Positions 44,074 to 54,199 of a DNA stretch of 64,000 nucleotides are shown one piece after another. Position 1 is the first letter of the stretch, and each line of letters starts with the position of its first letter. Origin of the DNA: Meghimatium bilineatum. Its lineage: Eukaryota; Mollusca; Gastropoda; Stylommatophora; Philomycidae. The position numbers and the translations under genes were made by a program. The notes under the pieces were generated by a model. That model made no database searches. It saw only the letters and a list, made by a program, of their open reading frames with translations, and had not been told where the DNA came from. Location: assembly GCA_034231615.1 (NCBI GenBank), contig CM067298.1, forward strand, positions 25,686,528-25,750,527, read 5' to 3'.

Positions 44074-44570
44074 ATGCTCTCATGTCACAGTCTCTCAAGT
44101 CAGAGTCTCTCATGTCACAGTATGCTATGTCACAGTCTCTCGTGTCAGTCTCTCGTGTCACAGTATCTCATGTCACAGTCTCTCGTGTCAGTCTCTTATG
44201 TCACAGAGTCTCTCATCTCACAGTCTTTCATGTTAGTCTCTCATGTCACAGTATGCTATGTCACAGTCTCTCGTGTCAGTCTCTCGTGTCACAGTATCTC
44301 ATGTCACAGTCTCTCGTGTCAGTCTCTTATGTCACAGAGTCTCTCATCTCACAGTCTTTCATGTTAGTCTCTCATGTCACAGTATGCTATGTCACAGTCT
44401 CTCGTGTCAGTCTCTCGTGTCACAGTATCTCATGTCACAGTCTCTCGTGTCAGTCTCTCATGTCACAGTCTCATGTCACAGTCACTCATGTCACAGAGTC
44501 CAACATGTCACAGAGTCCAACATGTCACAGAGTTTCTTATGTCATAGAGTTTCTCATGTCACTGCACTAC
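44074..44570. repeat. Higher-order repeat: 131-bp blocks of 14-17-bp monomers
   Basis: Monomers such as TCTCTCATGTCACAG and TCTCTCGTGTCAG are ordered into a 131-bp block repeated at 44111, 44242 and 44373. As 131 is not a multiple of three and no plus frame has stops, all plus frames stay open, giving apparent serine-rich proteins. Confidence 0.96.
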
Positions 44571-44803
44571 GACGTTTAATTACAAACCTCGTTAAACCGA
44601 TAATCAAGAAATATGAAGGAGCAACAGAAGAAACAACCACAAAACTGACTTTTGAAAATGAAGGCTCGAGTCGAACATAAAAGTTAAAAACGGTATAGCT
44701 GGATCCTCGATTATATGCTCGCGGTAAGAACTAATGTATGTATAACGATTAATATCTGAACGTGGACATTGCCGTTTCTTAATCGTCGTGCTATTTTGTG
44801 TTC

Positions 44804-44834
44804 TTGATAACGACTTCTTGGTCGAAACATCGAT
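44804..44834 (+). other. Dispersed hairpin motif, copy f
   Basis: CGAC (44811-44814) pairs with GTCG (44821-44824) around TTCTTG, and outer GAT pairs with ATC, with the AAAC strand kept. Flanks 44571-44803 are unique. Confidence 0.55.
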
Positions 44835-45204
44835 TTGTGTCTGTTTATTATATTTATGTTTTTATGATTAGCAAAACTTCATTAACTGTTTCTAAGTTTC
44901 GCCTGTTGGATTAAAGTTTGTTCTGCATTTATTACCTATTATGGAAAAAACCACAGGAGTTGAGAAAGAGAAAGAGAAAGAGAGAGAGAGAGAGAGAAGA
45001 AGAAGAAAGCCGAAGAGACAGTAATGGAGACGGACAATAAAAAGAACCGTATAAAACATTGCCAGATGCATATTGTTCTCTAAATCACATAGAAATATTA
45101 AAAGAAACAGAAACACTTGTTGAAATTAAATGTTAAGGAATATAGTGTCGAATAGGTAAGGCATAATAGGAACTAGAAAATAAATAGACACCGAATTATG
45201 AGGT
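44835..45204. other. Unique spacer with (GA)n
   Basis: GA-rich run at 44963-45005. Nothing else. Confidence 0.4.
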
Positions 45205-45795
45205 TTACTTCAATATAAGTTCCAACACTGATTTTTCAACTCTCTTATCTTCAATATAAGTTACAACACTGATTTTTCAACTCTCTTATCTTCAATATAA
45301 GTTACAACACTGATTTTCAACTCTCTTATCTTCAATATAAGTTCCAACACTGATTTTTCAACTCTCTTATCTTCAATATAAGTTACAACACTGATTTTTC
45401 AACTCTCTTATCTTCAATATAAGTTACAACACTGATTTTCAACTCTCTTATCTTCAATATAAGTTCCAACACTGATTTTTCAACTCTCTTATCTTCAATA
45501 TAAGTTCCAACACTGATTTTTCAACTCTCTTATCTTCAATATAAGTTCCAACACTGATTTTTCAACTCTCTTATCTTCAATATAAGTTACAACACTGATT
45601 TTTCAACTCTCTTATCTTCAATATAAGTTACAACACTGATTTTCAACTCTCTTATCTTCAATATAAGTTCCAACACTGATTTTTCAACTCTCTTATCTTC
45701 AATATAAGTTCCAACACTGATTTTTCAATTCTCTTATCTTCAATATAAGTTCCAACACTGATTTTTCAACTCTTCACTTCAAAATAAGTTCGAAG
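45205..45795. repeat. 41/40-bp minisatellite, 14 units, partly ordered in triplets
   Basis: Unit TTCAATATAAGTTCCAACAC-TGATTTTTCAACTCTCTTAT-C. Units with GTTCC+T5, GTTAC+T5 and GTTAC+T4 follow in that order several times, giving a 122-bp higher-order pattern. Confidence 0.97.
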
Positions 45796-45880
45796 ACTGA
45801 TTTCTCAGCATCAACGCTCAATGAAGGTAATCATTGCAAGTTTATTTTATTGATGTTATTTCTTAAATTTCATCTGCTGC

Positions 45881-46202
45881 AGAAATTTTTGTCTCATAAT
45901 GTGTCTATCTACATTTTGGTCTCACTGTGACGTCTTATATTTTTGGTCTCATATTGTGACTGTCCATATTTTTATATCATTGTGACAATATTACTTTTTG
46001 TCTAGCACTGTGACAGTCTACATTGCTGTCTCCTATTGTGAAAATTTATATTTTTTATCTCACTGTGACAGTGCTATTATATGTCTCATGTTGTTAACTG
46101 TCTACATTATGATATATATTGTGACAGTTTAAATTTTGATGTCAATGTGACAGTATATATTTTTATCTCATTGTGACTGCCTTACGTTTTGTCTCATATT
46201 TT
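45881..46202. repeat. Decayed about 29-bp repeat, second locus
   Basis: Units such as TTGTCTCATAATGTGTCTAT-CTACATTTT are the same type as at 40485-40925. The array continues past the SINE-X insertion to about 46415. Confidence 0.85.
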
Positions 46203-46214
46203 GTCTCAGTATAC

Positions 46215-46378
46215 TCCGCCGAAGACGAATGTGTCGGACCATTGGCGCAAATAAAACGGCGATACAACGCATTTCCATTCTCTGAACTACATCCATCTGG
46301 AAATCTAATAGGACTATGGTCCTGCTACAAGAGATATCCAGTGGGAGTGTGAGAATGAATGCTGAAGAAGAAGAATAA
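46215..46378 (+). mobile_element. SINE-X copy with perfect 12-bp duplication
   Basis: TCCGCCGAAGACGAATGTGT through ATTTCCATTCTCTGAACTAC to GAAGAAGAAGAATAA. GTCTCAGTATAC flanks both ends exactly (46203-46214, 46379-46390). It is inserted in the 29-bp array. Confidence 0.95.
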
Positions 46379-46419
46379 GTCTCAGTATACGTTTTGTCTC
46401 AGCATTCTCATTGCTATAA

Positions 46420-46570
46420 AGCCAGGGGCAGACCATGTAAAAGATGGATCACAGAAATCAAGGAAGCCACAGAGACAAGCTTAAAAACAGCACACAGGAA
46501 GGCCATCTCCAGAGAACTGTTCTACCCTTGAGGCCGCAATGCAAACATCGTATAAATAGATACATGTATT
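46420..46570 (+). mobile_element. LINE-A 3' end
   Basis: Plus strand reads GRPCKRWITEIKEATETSLK, TAHRKAISRELFYP-stop, then a short GATA tail (AAATAGATACATG). It is the only LINE-A copy in plus orientation besides the inverted endonuclease piece. Confidence 0.8.
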
Positions 46571-46929
46571 AGCCTTTATTTTGATCCGTATGTACCTTAC
46601 CAGGAACCAGCGTTACTAAAAAAACATTCAGGTAGTTCTATGGTAGAGATATTATTTCTGATACACCATTGTATACAAGTACTACTTCTACTGCTATTTA
46701 AGGTCACATAAGCAGAGTTGCATATATAGTATGTGACCAACCAAAACAACAAGTTGAAAACCACTGTACTATAAATACAAAAAGGACTATCCATAAACTA
46801 TAGTCTATTGTATGTCCCCAGGTGAATGATGGTTGGTAGTATCCACACTTGCCGTTAAAAGTAGGAATGAGATCATCAGTTGTCGTTATAAGGCCAAATG
46901 TATCGCATTGGTTTCGTTAAGTCCATGTT
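46571..46929. other. Unique spacer
   Basis: Nothing recognised. Confidence 0.4.
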
Positions 46930-47150
46930 TGTTATCTTGATGTTTTTTTTTCTATCCATCGTTTTCTTGGTCTACTTTTGTCTTTATGTTCGAATATTCA
47001 TTTTATTATATGCTCTTATTAGTACTTGGTTTGGGTTCATTCTCATAAGGTGACCGAACCATTTTACTTGCTGTCTTTCGATATACTAAACACATGAGAT
47101 TATATCAATATTTTTCTCACTTCTTCATTTAAGCACCACTAATATCAATA
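46930..47150 (-). mobile_element. LINE C-terminal fragment, decayed
   Basis: Minus strand reads RQQVKWFGHLMRMNPNQVLI-RAYNKMNIRT, matching the fragment at 4486-4700 in style (RQRLERFGQFMRMNHHW). Confidence 0.7.
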
Positions 47151-47400
47151 AACACTTCTTAATAAGAATATAAAACCAGCTTAACTTCTCCATTATGTCA
47201 CATGAAAGAAAAGGCAGCGATGCCCTTGGATCTAGAGCAAAGAGAATGTCCTGGCACGTTTTCGCCTGATTAAATCAGCGATTTTCTTTAATGGCCATTT
47301 TCTCACCGTTTATATCTCCGATCGAACGTGACGAAATCCCGTACGGGAAGGGCAACCTGTGAGAAGGGTTAAACGTTTATAGCTTGCTGAGGGACAGTAC
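47151..47400. other. Unique spacer
   Basis: Nothing recognised. Confidence 0.4.
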
Positions 47401-47655
47401 ACCGCCGCATCAGTTAGTGCACACGTGTGCTTGCATACATGTATGCCTTCTCGCAGTGAACGCAAAATCATAAACACATGTGTGCACACAAATGCACTTT
47501 CCTAAACACGCGCACACATACATACATTAAGGTCATACCAACAAATATGCGCAGCACGAACACTTGCGCGCACACACGCACGCAAACACACACACAGAGA
47601 GATACATATACATACACGCACACAGACACATACACGCACATGTGCGTGAGTTAAT
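47401..47655. repeat. Alternating purine-pyrimidine tract (CA/CG/TG)
   Basis: Long stretches of ACACGTGTGTGC type, especially GCGCGCACACACGCACGCAA (47567 on) and CGCACATGTGCGTG (47635 on), of the kind able to adopt Z-DNA. Confidence 0.7.
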
Positions 47656-48327
47656 TATTACACTGTTCTTACATCTCACAATAATCGCACACTTAATTGC
47701 CAGAAAAATGTCACGCATTAATGACGTCACCAGCAGAAGGGACAGAACCCACTTTAACGACACCTATTATACACAATAATACAACAAAAAAATGCCTACA
47801 GGCTCAGTTAGACCTTTCGCACGAGATCAAGGCTAGTCAATACACATTCTTAACTATGATCGGTACAGTGTGTGTCATGAAATGGTATCACGGCCAGGGT
47901 AAAAGAGATCCCCACTTATAAGCATTGAGATAGCTTTCTTTAGGCTATAACAAACGCCCGGATCGATCAACTATAATATGTGAGCTTAGTCACCAGTGAT
48001 ATCATTTGATGAACAAACATGGACACTTGTATGAAAGACTAGAGTATATATTCCCTATTGATGTGCTATTTAGGAGTTCATCTTTTCTAGAAAATTATCA
48101 ATAAGGCAGAGAAGATCTGACGATCAGGTGTGGGTCATTGGTAATACAATTATGAAAGAATATATAGTATATTTGCACAGTTACAAAATCTCTCCTTCCA
48201 ACTCAACGAGAAACATGTAGAACTTGACAAAATATAGTAGCTAGGTAATTGTATGTTACAAAACCTGCCGCTACTAATAAAATTTAGTAGAAATATTTCT
48301 AATAAAAAGAATAAGGGCGAAAAAGAT
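47656..48327. other. Unique spacer
   Basis: Nothing recognised. Confidence 0.4.
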
Positions 48328-48355
48328 TGACGTTTCGATCTAAGATCTTCGTCGG
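48328..48355 (-). other. Dispersed hairpin motif, copy g (best paired)
   Basis: Minus strand GACG-AA-GATC-TTA-GATC-GAAA-CGTC: two perfect 4-bp stems around an AA/GAAA internal loop. It lies just beside the LINE insertion at 48364. Confidence 0.7.
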
Positions 48356-48363
48356 AACAATAT

Positions 48364-48495
48364 TCATTCATTCATTTTCCTTTTGCGCTGAAGTTAGCGC
48401 ATAGGGCAGAGGTTAGATCTCTCCAATTCTGTCTGTTCAAAGCTATTCTGTGCAGTTCTTGGATAGTATGGATATCGATTGTTTTATTTTCTCTA
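48364..48495 (-). mobile_element. LINE 3' end with (GAAT)n tail
   Basis: Minus strand reads IHTIQELHRIALNRQNWRDL, TSALCANFSAKGK-stop, then AATGAATGAATG. The last block (DRxxWRxLTxALCA) is the usual C-terminus of another LINE family. GGAACAATAT flanks both ends exactly (48354-48363, 48496-48505). Confidence 0.9.
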
Positions 48496-48505
48496 GGAAC
48501 AATAT

Positions 48506-49749
48506 AATACTAAGAAAATATAGAACAATACGCAATGTCTTTTGTAAGACACCTTTACTTTTGTAAAACACCTTTACTTATTTACTATTTACACCTTTAC
48601 TAGAGCATACATGCTCATAGAACTGATTTCACAATCCAGACAACAGGGACAAGTTGTCGATGCTAGAGGAATGACACTTGAAGTTACTAGATAATACATT
48701 TCTTGTTCAGTTTGGGAACTGTACTTGGTCGGCTGAGTAATTGAAGGATACTTGGTTAGTGTAGTCAATGTAATGTACTTGGTTATGTAAGTAATGGAAG
48801 TGTAGTTGGATAGCTGAGTTGGTTATGCATATATATTTTTTAGTAAGGTACTAGAATTATACTCTGTTAGCTGAAATGGAATTTGACTTGCTGGCTCAAG
48901 AAATAGTACTTCCCTTGTTTGAGTTCGGAAATGAAATGTATCGATGGTTTGCTGAATGCTAGTTTATAGTAGTAGTATGCCGCATTTTTGAACCGGAGGG
49001 CCGAATTGCGCATTTTTTAATCGGTGGGCAAAATTGCGCATTTTTCGTTTGGTATGGAAACATGCTGTTTTTAAGTCCTTAAAGTTGCAAGCAGTGTGTT
49101 CTCAAATTCTAGGACCGGTGCATGCCGTGATTTTAAACCGACCTAGCGGGCCAGTAAAAATGACTTTTCTGGCCGGATTTGATTCATATTCTATCCTCCC
49201 CTGCTCTAATTCCACAACACTCTTAACGCTTCACTTGTGTTTGATATTCAATGTTACTTTACCAATATTATGTGTCGTGTGCTACTATTACCTATAGTTG
49301 TCGTTAGCGTGTAAACCAATACAAAACTTGACCTGTAACAGTGCACGTCCCTGTTATCTGTTGTATACTGCGAGCCACCTGTGAGAACAGAAACATGTGC
49401 TGTATTTGACAGTGTGTTGGATGAGAATGTGCACCTGCATTAACGTCAACTGATCTCTGCCTGCACGTAAGGTAGACGCGCAGTACGCTCGGCACGACCG
49501 CAATGGTTGTGTAGCCTATCATTGGCTGTAATATGGGGGACACCAAGCTAGTGAGTGAACAGCTGCACTGACAAACGCACTAATACAGTACTTTTTAATT
49601 TTAAAATAAAACTGTTATTGAAAATATACGTACCTTTCAACCGCGGAGGTTATTCCGATTAAAGCTTTTGACTATTATAAATAACGGAGGTCGCGGATCA
49701 GAGAATCCTGCCAGCGTGACCTTCGAGTGTTTTGCACAAGTTTGTATTG
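48506..49749. other. Mostly unique, with worn short repeats
   Basis: Decayed units of about 38 bp (TACTTGGT...GTAATGGAAG) span 48710-48960. Three worn units (GCCGCATTTTTGAACCGGAG, TTGCGCATTTTTTAATCGGT) span 48975-49060. No gene is recognised. Confidence 0.5.
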
Positions 49750-49760
49750 TACTGGTGTTA

Positions 49761-50008
49761 ATGTGTTAGCGTTCCTCCTCGAGCTCCCGCTGGATCTCTC
49801 TTCGTAGCAAGGCAGTGACCCAATACATCCGACTTCGGAGATACTGGTGTTATTTTTTTAGAGTTCGTTCTCGCAGTTTCGCTGCATCTCTCATGTATCC
49901 GGACAATAGTTCAACTATATTTCCAGCAGAATTTTAGTCCAGAGAATGAATGTGTCTTTATTACTACTGCTGTATGCGACAAAGGCCCAACAAATCCAAC
50001 TTCGGCGA
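49761..50008 (-). mobile_element. Two SINE-X copies in tandem at one target site
   Basis: A truncated copy (49761-49841) and a longer copy (49853-50008), both inverted. TACTGGTGTTA occurs before (49750-49760), between (49842-49852) and, as TATTGGTGTTA, after (50009-50019). Both copies are more diverged than those at 46215 and 59644. Confidence 0.8.
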
Positions 50009-50019
50009 TATTGGTGTTA

Positions 50020-50590
50020 TGAACTATAGGAATGTGGAAGGCACGTGAGTGTAGAACATGAAGAAATTAAAGAAAGAGGGCCCGAACAGAAAAATAGGGA
50101 AAATACATGAGAGATGAGGACAGAAAAGATGATATACTAAAAACGGAAAGATAAAATTGATAATTGGGAAGAAATTATGAAAGTTTCGGAAGAAAGGAGT
50201 GAGGCACTGGAGATAAGAGAAGAATAAAGTGAAAGAAACACACACAAAAAAAGAAGTGCATGAAAAATACCAATAGTAGAAGATATGAATATACGCCATA
50301 ACCAATTTATACGATAGCAACCATGTTGTCACAGTGAAACTAACCTGCGCTAAGGGAGGTAATATAATACAAGGCTAGCGACATTTATTATGGAAATCGT
50401 TGCATAATAACGCCCCTTCATTCTGTCAATGTAACATTCAAGTTAGTAACACAAGGCGCCACCCTACACCCATAACAACTAAGAGGTAGTAGTGACAGTA
50501 TTATTTGAGCCGCGATCTCCAATACTGTATCTCAATGGGCATACAGCTGATATAACCTAGATGAACTCGTATTCGTGGTTGAAAGATGCG
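50020..50590. other. Purine-rich then unique spacer
   Basis: A/G-rich plus strand at 50055-50260. The minus frame at 50024-50332 reflects this composition. Confidence 0.5.
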
Positions 50591-50601
50591 TGCCTCACTA
50601 T

Positions 50602-51761
50602 CATCATCATAAAATGCCGTCTCCGAAACGTAGGTTGGCTGCAACAGACCTCCAACATACCATGCCTCTTGTTTTGGTGGTGCACTCTGCTAGACTGTAA
50701 CCTGTCCATCTTGTGATGTTACTCTCTCACTTGTATCTCTGTCTACCTCTTACTCGCTTCCCTTCGACTTTACCCTCAAGTAAGGTCTTCAATAAGGTGT
50801 CATGTCTTTTAATATGTCCAAAATATTTTATTTACTTGATTTTTATTTCCTTTAATATTTCTTTCTTCATATTAAGTGCTGTTAGAACCTCTTTGTTGTC
50901 TTCTTTCCATGATGTTCTCCATATTCTTCTATATATCCACATCTCAAAGGCATCAATTCTATTTTCTAATTCTTCTTCTTCTGCGTTCATTCTCAAACTC
51001 TTACTGGATCTAGCTGAACCATGGTCCTGCTAGATTTCCAGCGGGATGTAGTCCAGAGAATGGAAATGCGTTGCGTCGCCGTTTTATTTGCGCTAATGGC
51101 CCGACACATCCGTCTTCGGTGGATATTTTATAATTGTGTGTTTATTGTCCGTGTTTCTGAGCCATACACTAACATAGAATAGATGTAGCATTTTATAATT
51201 GTCATTTGTAGGTTATATGTAATTTGTTTAGATATTAATATTTTCCTCATGTCACTGAATTTACTTTTACCCATCCTTTTTCTCCTTTTAACTTCTGTTT
51301 CCCATCTGCCGTCATTTGTGATTATGTGTACAAGAGATTGATAGTGTTCTACTTGTTGTAGTTTCCATGTATTTTTATGTTTATCACTTGTTCTTATCGT
51401 GGTTTTTGTTATTTGGATGTTTATATCTAGTCCATATTTTTTACTTGATTTATCGATTTATTTATATGAATGATATATTAGTCTTTGTAGTTCATGTTCA
51501 CTTTCCGCCAAAAGAACAGTGTCATCTGCATATCTAAGGTATTTTATTATTTTGCCATTGATCTTGAGTCCTGGTATTTCTTATATATTTTAAAGATATT
51601 CTCTTTCTCTGTGTAGATATTAAATAGGTTTGGTGATAAAATGCATCCTTGTCTGACCCCTCGTCTTATTTATATGTATGGTGAGTAGCTGTTTTCACAC
51701 CTTATTGATGCAGTCTGTTCCCAATATATATTTCTAATCAGTCTAATGTCGTTTCCATCGA
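50602..51761 (-). mobile_element. LINE-B, longest copy, 5'-truncated, with nested SINE-X
   Basis: Minus strand: RGVRQGCILSPNLFN (RT motif B, about 51620-51665), RYADDTVLLAESEHELQRLI (motif C; YADD at 51521-51532), YGLDINIQITKTTI, ITNDGRWETEVKRRKRMGKS, IIKCYIYSMLVYGSETRTIN, then the C-terminal block also seen at 58231, ending in a (GAT)n tail. TGCCTCACTAT flanks both ends exactly (50591-50601, 51762-51772). SINE-X sits inside at 50972-51123. Several stops and frameshifts. Confidence 0.93.
50972..51123 (-). mobile_element. SINE-X nested in LINE-B
   Basis: Full copy flanked by TATTTTCTAATT (50960-50971) and TATTTTATAATT (51124-51135). The paralogous LINE-B at 58590-58610 shows the uninterrupted site (TTTTCTAATTGTTTGTTTAT), confirming the boundaries. 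Confidence 0.95.
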
Positions 51762-51772
51762 TGCCTCACTAT

Positions 51773-51904
51773 AAAGAAGCTTTCATACCCTATTCACCAA
51801 CCAGTCAATCAGTAAACGCAGTCACCCAATAACTTCTCAAGAATAGTTCTTGTGGGCTGAGACCAAGGAGTGTCATTTGTCTTTACTTATGTGACTTCTC
51901 CCGT
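51773..51904. other. Unique spacer
   Basis: Nothing recognised. Confidence 0.4.
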
Positions 51905-52065
51905 GCTTTTTCATTGGCTAATGATGCAAATTATACATATAGTGACCAATAATCAGTCGCATTGGCCAAGATAGGTGACGCTGTACTATTCTGAAGATGG
52001 GTGTGGCTAAAAGTATTGACTGTCACATGCTCTATAAGAAAAGAGAATGAGAAACTGGTACCAAA
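51905..52065 (+). repeat. Dispersed repeat W, copy 2
   Basis: Matches 22345-22565: TTCATTGGCTAATGATGC, TAGTGACCAATAA, CATTGGCCAAGATAGG, TGCTCTATAAGAAAAGAG...CTGGTACC. Confidence 0.55.
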
Positions 52066-52392
52066 TCCACCAACATGTTCTGCTATATTAGATCACACAC
52101 GATAACTGAAGTATATTATGTATGAAATACAGTTTACAGAAACACACCACTGCACATCGGAAGTAAGAGAAAGTTGCTGGGAATTCCTGGAGATATCAAA
52201 CAAACAAACAACAGACCACACAAGCAACAATAGAAGCGTTCACGCTGAGATACACAGCAACTACACAGCGTAATAAACACGATAAGATCACTCAAATTTC
52301 TACCAACCAATCCAATGACACACTTTGCTGGATGACTGATCCAAGGATATGGCTATAACTAGATTTGTAATCCATCTGCTATTAAAGTATGC
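52066..52392. other. Unique spacer
   Basis: Nothing recognised. Confidence 0.4.
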
Positions 52393-52601
52393 TCATTTTT
52401 CAAATTTTATCAAAGTGGGAGCACTATCAAAGGTCTGCAATATCTCCATTAATTTGTCAGGCGACACGACAGGACAATTGATTTTGTCGATATCCTCCAG
52501 AGACAATTGACAGGCAAAACTCACTAGGTGAGAACTGGCTCTAGCAGAACGTATAGATAAACTGGATTGGAAACTAGTGTCTCTGAATAATTGAAACATT
52601 T
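52393..52601 (-). CDS. Candidate terminal exon of a host gene
   Basis: A 3' splice-like site on the minus strand (GTGGTTGTTTTGTAG|AAATG, AG at 52603-52602) is followed by an open stretch to a stop at 52395-52393: MFQLFRDTSFQSSLSIRSAR, ASSHLVSFACQLSLEDIDKI, NCPVVSPDKLMEILQTFDSA, PTLIKFEK. Composition is protein-like and not periodic. No family is recognised. Read from the ATG it could also be a short independent frame. The upstream side is a minisatellite, which would lie in the intron. Confidence 0.3.
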
Positions 52602-52632
52602 CTACAAAACAACCACTTCACTCAAACTGGAC

Positions 52633-53455
52633 AGAGGGGAAGCAAATGTTGTGTTACGATAGGAACATGTGTGATACAGAGGGGAAACAAATGTTGTGTT
52701 ACGATAGGAACATGTGTGATACAGAGGGGAAACAAATGTTGTGTTACAATAAGAATATATTTGATACAGAGGGGGGAAACAAATGCTGTGTTACAATAAG
52801 AATATATTTGATACAGAGGGGGGAAACAAATGCTGTGTTACAATAAGAATATATTTGATACAGAGGGGGGAAACAAATGCTGTGTTACAATAAGAATATA
52901 TTTGATACAGAGGGGGGAAACAAATGCTGTGTTACAATAAGAATATATTTGATACAGAGGGGGGAAACAAATGCTGTGTTACAGTAAGAATATATTTGAT
53001 ACAGAGGGGGGAAACAAATGCTGTGTTACAATAAGAATATATTTGATACAGAGGGGGGAAACAAATGCTGTGTTACAGTAAGAATATATTTGATACAGAG
53101 GGGGGAAACAAATGCTGTGTTACAATAAGAATATATTTGATACAGAGGGGAAACAAATGCTGTGTTACAATAAGAATATATTTGATACAGAGGGGAAACA
53201 AATGCTGTGTTACAATAAGAATATATTTGATACAGAGGGGGAAACAAATGCTGTGTTACAATAAGAATATATTTGATACAGAGGGGAAACAAATGCTTTG
53301 TTACAATAAGAATATATTTGATACAGAGGGGGAAACAAATGCTGTGTTACAATAAGAATATATTTGATACAGAGGGGGAAACAAATGCTGTGTTACAATA
53401 AGAATATATTTGATACAGAGGGGGAAACAAATGTGTTACAATAGGAATATGTGTG
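52633..53455. repeat. 46-48-bp minisatellite with variable G run, about 18 units
   Basis: Unit GGGGAAACAAATGCTGTGTT-ACAATAAGAATATATTTGAT-ACAGAG. The G run is 4 in the first units, 6 in the middle and 4-5 to the right. The first two units and the last share ATAGGAA-ATGTGTGAT. Confidence 0.97.
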
Positions 53456-54199
53456 ATATGGCGAAATATGTCTATATTCAACTGCTTCAAGTTTTGCACA
53501 CGAAAGATTCAGCTGTTGTGATGATCAATTTGTTTTATTTAACAGAAGATTGTGAGTGATGGTGCTGATGGTACTGCTGGTAAATCACTTGATCGATACT
53601 TACTAACACATATTTCTATGACAACGCGTTGACATAGTCTGGGCATATTAGGTTCCACTTCGAGATTTTGTTTTCTAATTTTCTGTTCATGTTTTATCCA
53701 TTATTCCCTAGTACTTACAATACATAACATCAGCAGCTATAACAGGAGGTTGTTTATCTTGCGATCCCAACTCGCCCAAACAAGTTGAAGATTCAAGACG
53801 AAAAAGATTTAGCCGGTCACGGTGCATTAGTCACTCTACCGAACTTATAAATGCGGTATAAAAATATTCAAAATTATTTGAAATCCAATGTCTTATACAT
53901 GATGTCCGACTCTTGTGTCAGTGAAGTACAGAACGTACCAGTGACAGCTAAAGTATGTCAAAAAACTGTTAATACTGAATTGTTATTACCGTTATTGAAT
54001 TGAAGGGAGGTTGCTAGTGACGAGTGTGATTATGGCCGCATGCCCTTGTGGTAGCAACAATATGTTCAGGATACGGTTGTTTGTTATTTTTACCCACCCC
54101 CTCACCCACCACTACCACCAAGAGACAAACCCCAGTCATTATTTGCTTGTATATAGTGCGTCAGTCATTTAAATACACGACTCGTCATATTAGAAAATT
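53456..54199. other. Unique spacer
   Basis: Nothing recognised. Confidence 0.4.

Noticed and set aside
44019-44680. Serine-rich proteins of 145-186 codons
   Set aside because: All plus frames are open because the 131-bp unit has no plus-strand stop.
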